From JBBKXR01 sp037969585 (lineage in GTDB: Bacteria > Verrucomicrobiota > Verrucomicrobiia > Verrucomicrobiales > DEV007), in contig JBBKXR010000242.1 of NCBI GenBank assembly GCA_037969585.1, forward strand, positions 1 to 32,784: 32,784 bases of DNA, in the 5' to 3' direction. Each line of letters opens with the position of its first letter. The first letter of the stretch is position 1. Below are positions 15,795 through 23,644 of the stretch, piece by piece. Position numbers and translations under genes: made by a program. The notes beneath the pieces were generated by a model that did no database searches, had not been told where the DNA came from, and worked only from the letters and a program-made list of their open reading frames with translations.

Positions 15795-18629
15795 CTACTG
15801 CGCCGGGATCGCAAGGATCAGGCGCACCGAGTCGACGCGCAGACGAGCTTTTTTCAAATACCCGTCCAGTTGCTCGCGCTCGGTGGTTGCCGATTCGATC
15901 TCGGACTCGCGCACCGGGTGACCCAGTTCGCGCAGCTGGCTAAGGCGCTTCAACTCACCGTCGAGTTGCTTCTTCATCACCTTGGCCGCGACCTTGCGCA
16001 GAGAGTCAGCACGCGTTTCAGCGATACCTTTTCCCGACTCGAGCATTTGCGGAATGACGGCCTTTAGAGGCGCACTTTTTTTACGCAACCACTCAGCCGG
16101 ACCGGCGGCAGCACGCTTGAGCATTTCTATCTCGAAATCACTACTGCGTTCGTTGCCCTGCTGATCGACCAGAATACTGATCGGCTGGCTCGGCAAAAAG
16201 CGATCGGCGTGCAGCCTTTCGGGCGCCACACATTCAAGCACACAAACAACTTCGAGCAGCAGAGCCTGCTTAACCGAACCATCGATACGCGCAAAGGTCG
16301 CGTTGCCGCGCTCCGTTGACAGCATCATTTCGATCGCACTGGTAACCATCGGATGATCCCAGCTGATGAAAGTGTATTCCTCACGCGCAAGCGCCGTGTC
16401 GCGATCAAATGTGATGGTCATGCCCTCGTCGGTCAGCCCGGGAAAGGCTTCAGTCGAGAACAGGTGCTCCGGGCTGAGATAAAACGTGCGTGCATCAAGA
16501 TCCTCAACCGTGACTCCGAAATGATCAAACAGGCGCAGCATCAAACGCTCCAGTTGCACATCCTCGTCAACGTCTTCGATCTGCTCGGCCAGCGCTTCGC
16601 CAACTTCGCGATCGAAGGAGCTGATTTCGAGAAGGTGGTCGCGGCCCTCTTCGAGTTCGTGATCGATCTTGGTTTTAAAAGCCCGAGTCCGGTCCAACAA
16701 ATCAGCCAGCGAATCCTCCCAGTCGCCATTCTCGATACGCCGTCCGAGTTCACCGTGAAACTCACGATAAATCGCCGATGCCCCGTGCAGGGTGTTCTCA
16801 AAAGCGCCGACTCCCTTATGATACCACAGTGCCCACAGTTCCTCCGAACTGCCGCTGATGAACGGCACATGAATGTGAATGTCCTCCTCCTGACCGATGC
16901 GATCAAGACGTCCAATACGCTGTTCCAAAAGCGCCGGATCATCCGGCAAGTCGAACAGCACCAAATGATGAGCAAACTGAAAATTGCGACCCTCGCTGCC
17001 AATCTCCGAACTGATCAGAATCCGCGCTCCACTTTCCTCAGCGAACCACGCCGCATTTCGGTCGCGTTCCAGCAAGGTCAGACCTTCGTGGAAAACGGCC
17101 GCCGTCGAAGCGATACGAGCCCGCAGAGCTTCCTCGATCGCGATGGCCATTTCGCGGCTGTGGCAGATCAGCAAAAACTTCTCATCGTGCAAATCCACCA
17201 AAATTTCCGCCAGCCAGTCGAGCTTTGCCTTAAATGCATCCGGCGCCGCCGAACTCTCCGCCGTCAGCGGTTCCAAGTGGGCAATACGCTTCGGAAATCC
17301 TTCCAGTACGATGCGCCGATTGCGGAACATCACGCGCCCCGTCCCGTGCAGATCAACCAGCGCAGCACAAAGCTGCGCACGAACTTTCGCGTTGTCCTTT
17401 TTGGCCAGATCCGCCGAAGTTTTTTCGCCGAGCATTTTGTCCAGCAGCCCCGCATTCTCAGTCGACAGCGCTTCGGCGGAACGCAAAACATCGGCAAGTT
17501 GCGACACTTCCTGATAGTGCTCCGACTCTTCGATAAAGTCCTCGAGATTGGAAAAACGATCCGGATCGAGCAAACGCAGCCGCGCAAAGTGACCTTCGCG
17601 GCCGAGCTGTTCCGGCGTCGCCGTCAGTAGCAAAAGCCCAGCACTCGCGCCCGCGATCGCCGCCACCGCCTCGTAAGCCGGGCTGGCTTTCTCCGGTGTC
17701 CACACCAGGTGATGCGCTTCGTCGACAATCGCCAGATCCCACTCACCCGCCGCCGCCTGCTCGGCACGCTTCGGATTGTCCGCCAGCCACGAAGTCGCGC
17801 ACAGCACCAGTTGATCATCGAAAAATGGATTATCGCGTCCCGGCTTGGCCACCGTTTCCGCATCGTCCGGCGTATCCGCCGCTACACCGGCTTCGATCGC
17901 CACCGCACGTTCTTCGTCATAAATCGAAAACGACACCTGAAAGCGTCGGAACAATTCGATGAACCACTGATTCACCAGAGCGTCCGGCACCAGAATCAAG
18001 ATCCGCTTTGCTCGTCCGCTGAGGTGCAGGCGCTGCAAAATCAAGCAGGCCTCAATGGTTTTTCCCAAACCAACCTCATCCGCCAGCAACACGCGCGGCG
18101 CGTGCCGCGAGGCCACCTCACTGGCGATGTAAAGCTGATGAGGAATCAGCGAAATGCGCGCGCCGCTCAGACCGCGAATGTTGCGCGAGCGCGCGCGATG
18201 TCGTTCGCGCAGCGCCGCCTGACGCAATCGGTAAGTGTGCGTGTCATCAGTATGTCCGCCCAACAGACGGGCGTCCGCCCGCTGCAAGCTGAGCGTATCG
18301 GAAAGCTCACTTTCAGGAAGTTCGTCTCCTTTTTTGTCGATGTAAATTAAGCGCCCCTGATCGCTGCGGGTCGAGTCGACAACAAATTCCACATTGTCAT
18401 TGCGGCTGATCTTATCGCCTGGCTCAAATGCCACCCGTCGCAACGGTGCACTGCGCGACGAGTAGGTCATCGTCTCACCCGTCGCCGGAAAGTGCGCCTG
18501 GACACGATTTCCATCCGCCGTGATGATCAACGCCAGCCCAAACTCAGGCTGAGTCTCACTAACCCAGCGTTGGCCGGGAGCGAAATCTGCGGGATTCGAA
18601 GTAGCGGCCTGGTGACGAGATCTTTTCAT
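15795..18629 (-). CDS. rapA: RapA/HepA-like SNF2 ATPase (RNA polymerase recycling)
   Basis: From the ATG at 18629 the protein is 944 residues, close to E. coli RapA (968). The N-terminal Tudor-like region aligns by eye with RapA (G-Q-R-W-V-S-E-T-Q-P-E-F-G-L, then F-P-A-T-G-E-T). SNF2 helicase motifs follow: D-E-V-G-L-G-K-T with Lys190, D-E-A-H-H with Asp303, L-L-L-T-A-T-P, and the second-lobe blocks S-E-I-G-S-E-G-R-N-F-Q-F and E-Q-R-I-G-R-L-D-R-I-G-Q. The C-terminal region continues with the long RapA-type domain. RapA binds RNA polymerase and helps release stalled or post-termination complexes. The open frame runs on to a TTG at 18773, but similarity to RapA begins only near residue 60 of that longer form, so the later ATG is chosen. 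The gene stands alone here, with an AT-rich candidate promoter region upstream (about 18775-18845). Confidence 0.93.
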   Translation of the reverse strand: MKRSRHQAATSNPADFAPGQRWVSETQPEFGLALIITADGNRVQAHFPATGETMTYSSRSAPLRRVAFEPGDKISRNDNVEFVVDSTRSDQGRLIYIDKKGDELPESELSDTLSLQRADARLLGGHTDDTHTYRLRQAALRERHRARSRNIRGLSGARISLIPHQLYIASEVASRHAPRVLLADEVGLGKTIEACLILQRLHLSGRAKRILILVPDALVNQWFIELFRRFQVSFSIYDEERAVAIEAGVAADTPDDAETVAKPGRDNPFFDDQLVLCATSWLADNPKRAEQAAAGEWDLAIVDEAHHLVWTPEKASPAYEAVAAIAGASAGLLLLTATPEQLGREGHFARLRLLDPDRFSNLEDFIEESEHYQEVSQLADVLRSAEALSTENAGLLDKMLGEKTSADLAKKDNAKVRAQLCAALVDLHGTGRVMFRNRRIVLEGFPKRIAHLEPLTAESSAAPDAFKAKLDWLAEILVDLHDEKFLLICHSREMAIAIEEALRARIASTAAVFHEGLTLLERDRNAAWFAEESGARILISSEIGSEGRNFQFAHHLVLFDLPDDPALLEQRIGRLDRIGQEEDIHIHVPFISGSSEELWALWYHKGVGAFENTLHGASAIYREFHGELGRRIENGDWEDSLADLLDRTRAFKTKIDHELEEGRDHLLEISSFDREVGEALAEQIEDVDEDVQLERLMLRLFDHFGVTVEDLDARTFYLSPEHLFSTEAFPGLTDEGMTITFDRDTALAREEYTFISWDHPMVTSAIEMMLSTERGNATFARIDGSVKQALLLEVVCVLECVAPERLHADRFLPSQPISILVDQQGNERSSDFEIEMLKRAAAGPAEWLRKKSAPLKAVIPQMLESGKGIAETRADSLRKVAAKVMKKQLDGELKRLSQLRELGHPVRESEIESATTEREQLDGYLKKARLRVDSVRLILAIPAQ

Positions 18630-18861
18630 ACGTTGGGTGGGCGGAGAGTTTCCCTCGCCGAGGCGATAAATCAACCTCGGGTATGGTCGGAATTTCCACG
18701 CAAAAAATTTCAACCAATCTCCACCGCGAACCGAATTCGGCACCCCTCCGATCCCCATCAAAGATCTCCCCAAGCTGACAACTATATATTACCTGAAATT
18801 TCTTACAATATTTCTGACATTGCAGAATGCCCTATCTTTAGCCTTGTTACCGTCCTCCCTG

Positions 18862-19185
18862 CTATTCCGGCGGCACCAACTCGTGGTAGTCGATGCTCAA
18901 GTCGAACCCTCCGTCCGGCAGGCGATCCAGCTCCGCTACAAATGACGTGTGTGCGATCGACGTGCCGTGGGGTTTATTTACCCCGTTCAAAAAATACACA
19001 GGCTCGCCCGGTAGCGTTACCCTTCGCGGAAAAGTTTGTGATGTTTGTCCAGCCTCTTTCTGATTCCGAATCGATTCGGCGAACGCCTAACTCTGATCAG
19101 AGCTCAACGCCGCCGTGAGCTCACCACCAAAAATATTTGGAAACATCGCCGCAAGGGCTTCAGTTGCCACTGCTTGATCAGACAT
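18862..19185 (-). pseudogene. Small gene interrupted by one in-frame TAG (107 codons)
   Basis: On the minus strand an ATG at 19185, preceded by GGGAG four bases upstream, opens a frame M-S-D-Q-A-V-A-T-E-A-L-A-A-M-F-P-N-I-F-G-G-E-L. After 32 codons there is a TAG at 19087-19089. The same frame then continues for 74 protein-like codons (A-F-A-E-S-I-R-N-Q ... P-R-R-V-T-L-P-G-E-P-V-Y-F ... D-G-G-F-D-L-S-I-D-Y-H-E-L) to a TAG at 18862-18864. The second part has no start codon of its own near its beginning. The family was not recognised; the pattern around V-T-L-P-G-E-P-V faintly recalls secretin-type proteins, which is only a guess. It follows the neighbouring damaged gene by 9 bp, as in a translationally coupled pair. 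A nonsense mutation, a sequencing error or recoding could explain the stop. Confidence 0.5.
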
Positions 19186-19194
19186 TTTCTCCCG

Positions 19195-19625
19195 TTAAAA
19201 AGTGACTGCAGGGAAGCCGTCAGACGTCACTTCGGGTGTAAAAAACAGAACGCCGTTCATCCCTGCTTCAACGTCCCAATCGTCCCAATAGGTCGTCTCT
19301 CCGTTTTCTCCCGGTCGGAGCCGAATTTTTTTTAATTGGCGATTATACGTTTGCTACCAACAGCCAATTCCTCATCCCGAGCCGGAAGCCTGAATTCGAT
19401 CAGCTTCAGTGAAGACTTGGCGGGCTCTGCTTGAGGCTCAGGCTTCGGCTTCGCTGCTAACGGCTGTTCCCGACGAATAGGAGTCGTCTCCGCTCCCGCT
19501 TTTACATCGACTAGCGCTCTCGTTGTCCGCCCGTGGATCAACGTGGCGATGATCGCCCCCGCCTAGTTCAACAGCAAAAGCTGCAAGTTGAAGGAACGAC
19601 AGCGCGGCGACTTCGATGAAAATTA
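19195..19625 (-). pseudogene. Frameshifted membrane-protein gene upstream of the TAG-split gene
   Basis: Three overlapping minus-strand frames together read like one protein. The first (about 19625-19560) gives a hydrophobic helix, V-I-F-I-E-V-A-A-L-S-F-L-Q-L-A-A-F-A-V-E-L-G-G. Removing one G from the GGGGG run at 19556-19560 joins it to A-I-I-A-T-L-I-H-G-R-T-T-R-A, then a Lys/Pro/Glu-rich linker and S-L-K-L-I-E-F-R-L-P, ending at a TAA at 19332. Adding one A in the AAA run at 19350-19352 would instead continue into R-P-G-E-N-G-E-T-T-Y-W-D-D-W-D-V and end at 19195. The composite would be a short single-helix membrane protein with a small soluble domain. No start codon is clear at the 5' end, which overlaps the pckG stop. 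The family is unknown. An intact 69-codon frame at 19332-19541 with a TTG start is the alternative reading. Confidence 0.4.
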
Positions 19626-19642
19626 CCCCACGCCCGGCAAGG

Positions 19643-21430
19643 CTACAACCTGGCAGCCAGCAATTCCCGCTGGAAGATAAGTTCCTTTGGCAGACGATCG
19701 CGCAGGGTCAGACTGAAGGCTTCTTCGCTGAGCAACTCGCCGATGAATTCGTCAGGAGACACCCGCATCACGCGATTGAACTCTTCCTCACCAAAATTCT
19801 CCATGTCGTCGGTAACGAATTCATCGAAGGCCGGCATCCATCCGATTGAGGTTTCGCGCGCCGCCGCCTGACCGCGACAGCGTTTCACGATCCATTCGAG
19901 CACGCGCATGTTGTCGCCAAATCCAGGCCACAGCCAACCTCCGTTCTCGTCCTTGCGGAACCAGTTGACATGAAAAATGCGCGGCAGCTCAGTGATGTTG
20001 CGGCGCATTTCCAGCCAGTGATGAAAATAATCGGCCATGTGGTAGCCGCAGAAAGGCAGCATCGCCATCGGGTCGCGACGCACATTGCCGATGTCGCCAG
20101 CCGCGGCGGCCGTGGTCTCCGAGCCCATATTAGCGCCCAGGAAAACCCCGTGGATCCAGTTAAAAGCCTGAAAAATCAGCGGCAGCGTCGTCGCCCGCCG
20201 CCCGCCGAAAATAATCGCATCGATCGGCACGCCAGCCGGATTTTCCCACTCCGGATCGATCGTAGGACACTGCGACGCCGGCGCGGTGAAGCGCGAGTTC
20301 GGGTGCGCAGCCGGACGACCGCAACCCGGCGTCCATTCGTCGCCGCGCCAATCAGTCAGCTTATCGGGTAGCGTTTCGGTCAAGCCCTCCCACCAGACAT
20401 CATCGTCTTCCGTGATCGCCACATTGGTAAAAATCGAGTTCGCTTTCATCGACGCCATCGCATTCGGATTCGACTCCCAACTGGTCCCCGGCGCGACGCC
20501 GAAATAGCCGGCCTCGGGATTGATCGCGTGCAGCTTGCCGGTCTCACCAGGCCGCAGCCAGGCGATGTCGTCGCCCACCGTGGTCACTTTCCAACCCTCT
20601 TTCTGAAAACGCTCCGGCGGCACCAGCATCGCGAAATTGGTCTTCCCACAAGCACTTGGAAACGCCGCCGCGACGTAAGTTTTTTTGCCATCCGGTGACT
20701 CGACCGCCGAAATCAGCATGTGCTCGGCCATCCAGCCTTCGTCGCGCCCCATGACGCTGGCGATGCGTAGTGCGAGACATTTTTTGCCAAGCAAGGCATT
20801 GCCCCCGTAACCACTTCCATACGATGAGATCGTCCGCTCGTCGGTGAAGTGCACAATGTACTTGTCGTCGTTACACGGCCAGGGCACGTCCGCCTCGCCG
20901 TCCGCGAGCGGCTTGCCAACCGAGTGCATGCACGGGATAAATTCACCGTCATCGCCGAGCACATCGAGCACCTCCTTACCCATGCGAGTCATGATGCGCA
21001 TGTTCACCGCCACGTAAGCCGAGTCAGTGACTTCAACGCCAATCAGTGACAGCGGCGAACCCACCGGTCCCATGCTGAATGGGATCACGTAGAGCGTCCG
21101 CCCCTTCATGCAGCCGGTGAATTTCTTGCGCAAAATTTCCTTCATCTCGTCCGGTGCCATCCAGTTGTTGGTCGGCCCTGCGTCCTCCTTGCGTCGACTG
21201 CAGATGAACGTGCGATCCTCAACTCGCGCCACATCGTCGGGGTCGGAAAGCGCAACGTAGGAGTTCGGTCGCTTTTCTTCGTTGAGCTTACGAAAAGTTC
21301 CCGCCTCGACCAACTCGCCACATAACCGGTCGTATTCTTCCTGAGAGCCGTCGCACCAGTGGACCGAATCGGGCGTGCACAGAGTTTCGATGGCGGATAC
21401 CCAGTCGAGAAGGGCTTGGTGTTGCGTCAT
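19643..21430 (-). CDS. pckG: Phosphoenolpyruvate carboxykinase (GTP)
   Basis: From the ATG at 21430 the protein is 595 residues, the usual size of GTP-dependent PEPCK. The kinase-1a P-loop is F-P-S-A-C-G-K-T-N at 257-265 and includes the hyper-reactive P-loop cysteine (Cys261) specific to the GTP class. Other family blocks are P-F-S-M-G-P-V-G-S-P-L-S, Y-G-S-G-Y-G-G-N-A-L-L-G-K-K-C, N-P-E-A-G-Y-F-G-V-A-P-G-T, I-I-F-G-G-R-R and F-R-K-D-E-N-G-G-W-L-W-P-G-F. It converts oxaloacetate and GTP to PEP, GDP and CO2, the entry step of gluconeogenesis, or runs the reverse anaplerotic reaction. A TTG at 21466 would add 12 residues with no family similarity. It follows the M42 peptidase gene by 87 bp on the same strand; the two have no known shared role. 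Confidence 0.97.
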   Translation of the reverse strand: MTQHQALLDWVSAIETLCTPDSVHWCDGSQEEYDRLCGELVEAGTFRKLNEEKRPNSYVALSDPDDVARVEDRTFICSRRKEDAGPTNNWMAPDEMKEILRKKFTGCMKGRTLYVIPFSMGPVGSPLSLIGVEVTDSAYVAVNMRIMTRMGKEVLDVLGDDGEFIPCMHSVGKPLADGEADVPWPCNDDKYIVHFTDERTISSYGSGYGGNALLGKKCLALRIASVMGRDEGWMAEHMLISAVESPDGKKTYVAAAFPSACGKTNFAMLVPPERFQKEGWKVTTVGDDIAWLRPGETGKLHAINPEAGYFGVAPGTSWESNPNAMASMKANSIFTNVAITEDDDVWWEGLTETLPDKLTDWRGDEWTPGCGRPAAHPNSRFTAPASQCPTIDPEWENPAGVPIDAIIFGGRRATTLPLIFQAFNWIHGVFLGANMGSETTAAAAGDIGNVRRDPMAMLPFCGYHMADYFHHWLEMRRNITELPRIFHVNWFRKDENGGWLWPGFGDNMRVLEWIVKRCRGQAAARETSIGWMPAFDEFVTDDMENFGEEEFNRVMRVSPDEFIGELLSEEAFSLTLRDRLPKELIFQRELLAARL

Positions 21431-21470
21431 GAGCGCAAAGGTGACGCCAGCCCGTGATCGGGTCAAAGGA

Positions 21471-21505
21471 TTAGCCGAGATATTTTGATAATTCGGCCAA
21501 GCTAA
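21471..21505 (-). promoter_or_regulatory. Bulged inverted repeat between the M42 peptidase gene and pckG
   Basis: On the plus strand TTAGCCGA at 21471-21478 can pair with TCGG and CTAA at 21493-21505, separated by a small bulge and a 14-base AT-rich loop. It sits after the peptidase stop and 40 bp before the pckG start, so it could be a weak terminator or part of the pckG leader. No T-tract is present. Confidence 0.25.
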
Positions 21506-21517
21506 TAAATAGGCGCG

Positions 21518-22540
21518 CTACGAAATCCGCTCTCCGTCGGTAAATTTCTCCTGAGTCGCATCGGCATAACGTTGGTGCTCCTCGATACGTTCCTCGATAC
21601 GCGCCTTCATTGTCTCACGCGCCGTCGGCCCCGATCCCGACGATGCCGTCCTTTCGACCAGCGCCGTAATCAGTTTTACCAGACCTATCACATCATCGAA
21701 CGATACCGACTCGCAGACGATTCGATCGTTCCGGCCGCAGTTGTGGTAGTCGTTAAGTAAGACCGAAATGCCGGCGGCGACGACGCCGTAAAGCTGCATC
21801 GCTGTCGCCTCGCAGGAACCGCCGTCGAGCAGGCAACGCTGCACCGTAATGCCGCTGAATTTCGCCGCCTCCAAAAGCTCGCCCGTAACCTCATCATCAA
21901 ACACCGTCATGCGATCGCCAACGCGCACCACCGGGCCGTCGCCGAGCTTGGCATCGCCGCGCGGTGAACTGGTTTCCAGCGAGACAAAACGTACCTCATC
22001 GCCGAGCGGCCAGGCTTTTGCCAAATGCACTGCGCCAACAAAGCCCACTTCCTCAGCCCGGGTGAAAATCGCATAGCACGACGCTTCGACCTCATCAGCT
22101 TCCAAATTTTCCAGCATCGCAACCATCGCCACGCAGCCAATCAGATCGTCACAGACTCGGCCCGAGATCAATCCATCGCGAATCTCGCACGCCGGCAAAT
22201 CCCACATCCCGAACGCGCCGTCATCGAACCAGCGCACCGGATTTTTCTCTCGATCCCTATAACTCTCCGGCACGCCGCCGAGAAATGTCACCTCATCCGA
22301 GTCCGCCTCACGCACCCAACCTGGATGATCCATGTGAGCGCCGAAAGCGACTTTAGGCTGGGAATTTTCGCCACGCCGATAGCAAGCAATCAAATTGCCG
22401 AAGTCATCCGACACGACCGAGACGTGATCGAGCGGTTCCAGCAACTCGAGAATTTTGTCACGCACATGATGCTCGTGGAACGGCGCCGTCGGGCAGGCAA
22501 ACACGTCGTGAAGCAGGGTAGTCAGGCGTTGTTCGTTCAT
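21518..22540 (-). CDS. M42 family metallo-aminopeptidase
   Basis: A 340-residue di-zinc peptidase. First ligand motif G-A-H-M-D-H-P with His69 and catalytic Asp71; bridging Asp131 in G-R-V-C-D-D; catalytic pair Glu163-Glu164 in F-T-R-A-E-E-V-G-F-V-G-A; a further acidic ligand near S-L-E-T-S (Glu189); and the last histidine in L-N-D-Y-H-N (His266). This order is that of M42 tetrahedral aminopeptidases (FrvX/PepA-like), which trim short peptides in the cytoplasm. Some homologues are annotated as cellulase M or deblocking aminopeptidase, which is misleading. No signal peptide is present. The start ATG at 22540 is immediately preceded by a pyrimidine-rich tandem repeat instead of a Shine-Dalgarno sequence. 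It diverges from the acyltransferase gene. Confidence 0.93.
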   Translation of the reverse strand: MNEQRLTTLLHDVFACPTAPFHEHHVRDKILELLEPLDHVSVVSDDFGNLIACYRRGENSQPKVAFGAHMDHPGWVREADSDEVTFLGGVPESYRDREKNPVRWFDDGAFGMWDLPACEIRDGLISGRVCDDLIGCVAMVAMLENLEADEVEASCYAIFTRAEEVGFVGAVHLAKAWPLGDEVRFVSLETSSPRGDAKLGDGPVVRVGDRMTVFDDEVTGELLEAAKFSGITVQRCLLDGGSCEATAMQLYGVVAAGISVLLNDYHNCGRNDRIVCESVSFDDVIGLVKLITALVERTASSGSGPTARETMKARIEERIEEHQRYADATQEKFTDGERIS

Positions 22541-22541
22541 T

Positions 22542-22569
22542 GAAAAAAGTAGAGCGAAAAAAGTAGAGC
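22542..22569. repeat. Perfect 14-bp tandem duplication at the M42 gene start
   Basis: GAAAAAAGTAGAGC occurs twice in a row (22542-22555 and 22556-22569), one base outside the M42 start codon. On the coding (minus) strand this gives two T6 runs directly before the ATG, where a purine-rich ribosome-binding site would be expected. This looks like a recent slippage or duplication. Confidence 0.85.
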
Positions 22570-22626
22570 GGGGGAGTCATCGTGGCCGTGTTGACCGGGT
22601 GCACGCTTGCCCTTTAACTATCGGCC

Positions 22627-23604
22627 ATGGCGTCCCCTTGGAAACGACTACGCTACCGCCTCGAATGGATCGCCGTCAAGGCGCTGGCCATCGGCATGCC
22701 GCTCTTGCCGCGGCCGTTACTCATGGCAACAGCCCGCGGCCTCGGCTCGATCGCGTTTTTCGCCGACAAACGCGGACGCACCACCGCCATCGAAAATCTG
22801 CGCGTCGTCTTCGGTGATCGCTACACCGACAGCGAACGCAGCCAAGTCGCCAAGCGCGCCTTCCAAAGTTTCGCCCGCACCGTTCTCGATCAATTCTGGA
22901 CGCCTCGCGTCACCAAAGATAGCTACCTGAAATACTGTGACATCCAGATGGATGATGAGGCGCAGATTGAAGCCGCCCACGAAACCGGCGCCATCTGGGT
23001 CACCCCGCATTACGGCAACTTCGAGTGGACCGTGTTGGTGATGGGCCTGCGCGATTTCAACTTCACCATCGTCGCTCAGGATTTTAAGAACCCCCTGCTG
23101 ACCGATATTTTCAAAGCCAATCGCGAAGCGCCCGGCCACACCGTCATTCCGCAACGCGGTGCCATGCTTCGCCTTTTAAAAAACCTAAAAGCCGGAGGCC
23201 ACGCCGCCTTTCTCACCGATCTGACCATCAAACCCAGCCGCTCGGCCACCGTGATCCGCTGCTTCGGCAAGAAAACCTGCGTCACCGCGCTGCACGCAGG
23301 ACTTGCCCGGCGCACCGGCCTGCCCGTCATTCCGGGATTTTGCACCCCACGCCCCGACGGCACCTATCAACTGCGCGGCTTCAAAGCTCTAGAATTTGCG
23401 GAGGACGCCAGCGACGAAGAAATCGCTCAAGCCTGCTGGGACGTTTTCGAGCCGCACATCCGCGAGAATCCCGAACCGTGGCTGTGGATGTATAAACACT
23501 GGCGCTTCCTCCCCGGCGACGATCCGGGAGTCGAATACCCCGACTACGCGACGCCGTCGAAAGCATTCGAAAAGATCGCCCGACTAGACTCTGCCCCAAG
23601 CTGA
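22627..23604 (+). CDS. LpxL/HtrB-like lysophospholipid (lipid A) acyltransferase
   Basis: A 325-residue member of the bacterial lipid A biosynthesis acyltransferase family. The catalytic HX4E motif is T-P-H-Y-G-N-F-E-W with His128 and Glu133. Family landmarks before and after it are an N-terminal hydrophobic anchor (residues about 15-45), I-P-Q-R-G-A-M-L-R-L-L-K, the F-L-T-D substrate block, and R-T-G-L-P-V-I-P-G-F. The C-terminal E-N-P-E-P-W-L-W-M-Y-K-H-W-R-F-L-P is characteristic of LpxL/LpxM-like enzymes (E-x-P-x-Q-W-x-W-x-H-x-R-W). It probably adds a secondary acyl chain to lipid A at the inner membrane, implying an LPS-bearing outer membrane. Which LpxL-type position it modifies cannot be told. 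It diverges from the peptidase gene and converges on the transposase gene. Confidence 0.92.
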   Translation: MASPWKRLRYRLEWIAVKALAIGMPLLPRPLLMATARGLGSIAFFADKRGRTTAIENLRVVFGDRYTDSERSQVAKRAFQSFARTVLDQFWTPRVTKDSYLKYCDIQMDDEAQIEAAHETGAIWVTPHYGNFEWTVLVMGLRDFNFTIVAQDFKNPLLTDIFKANREAPGHTVIPQRGAMLRLLKNLKAGGHAAFLTDLTIKPSRSATVIRCFGKKTCVTALHAGLARRTGLPVIPGFCTPRPDGTYQLRGFKALEFAEDASDEEIAQACWDVFEPHIRENPEPWLWMYKHWRFLPGDDPGVEYPDYATPSKAFEKIARLDSAPS

Positions 23605-23644
23605 TTTCAGGTAGTTCGCAAGGGAGCGCCCTCGCTTGTTCGCT

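Noticed and set aside
16353..17630. 425-codon plus-strand open frame opposite the RapA-like gene
   Set aside because: It is antisense to a gene with a full set of SNF2 motifs. The translation has no recognisable domain and is a by-product of GC-rich codon use.
18862..19185. Secretin (type II/III secretion) fragment
   Set aside because: Only a loose pattern around V-T-L-P-G-E-P-V-Y-F resembles secretins. The length and the own start and stop argue for a small separate protein, so no function was assigned.
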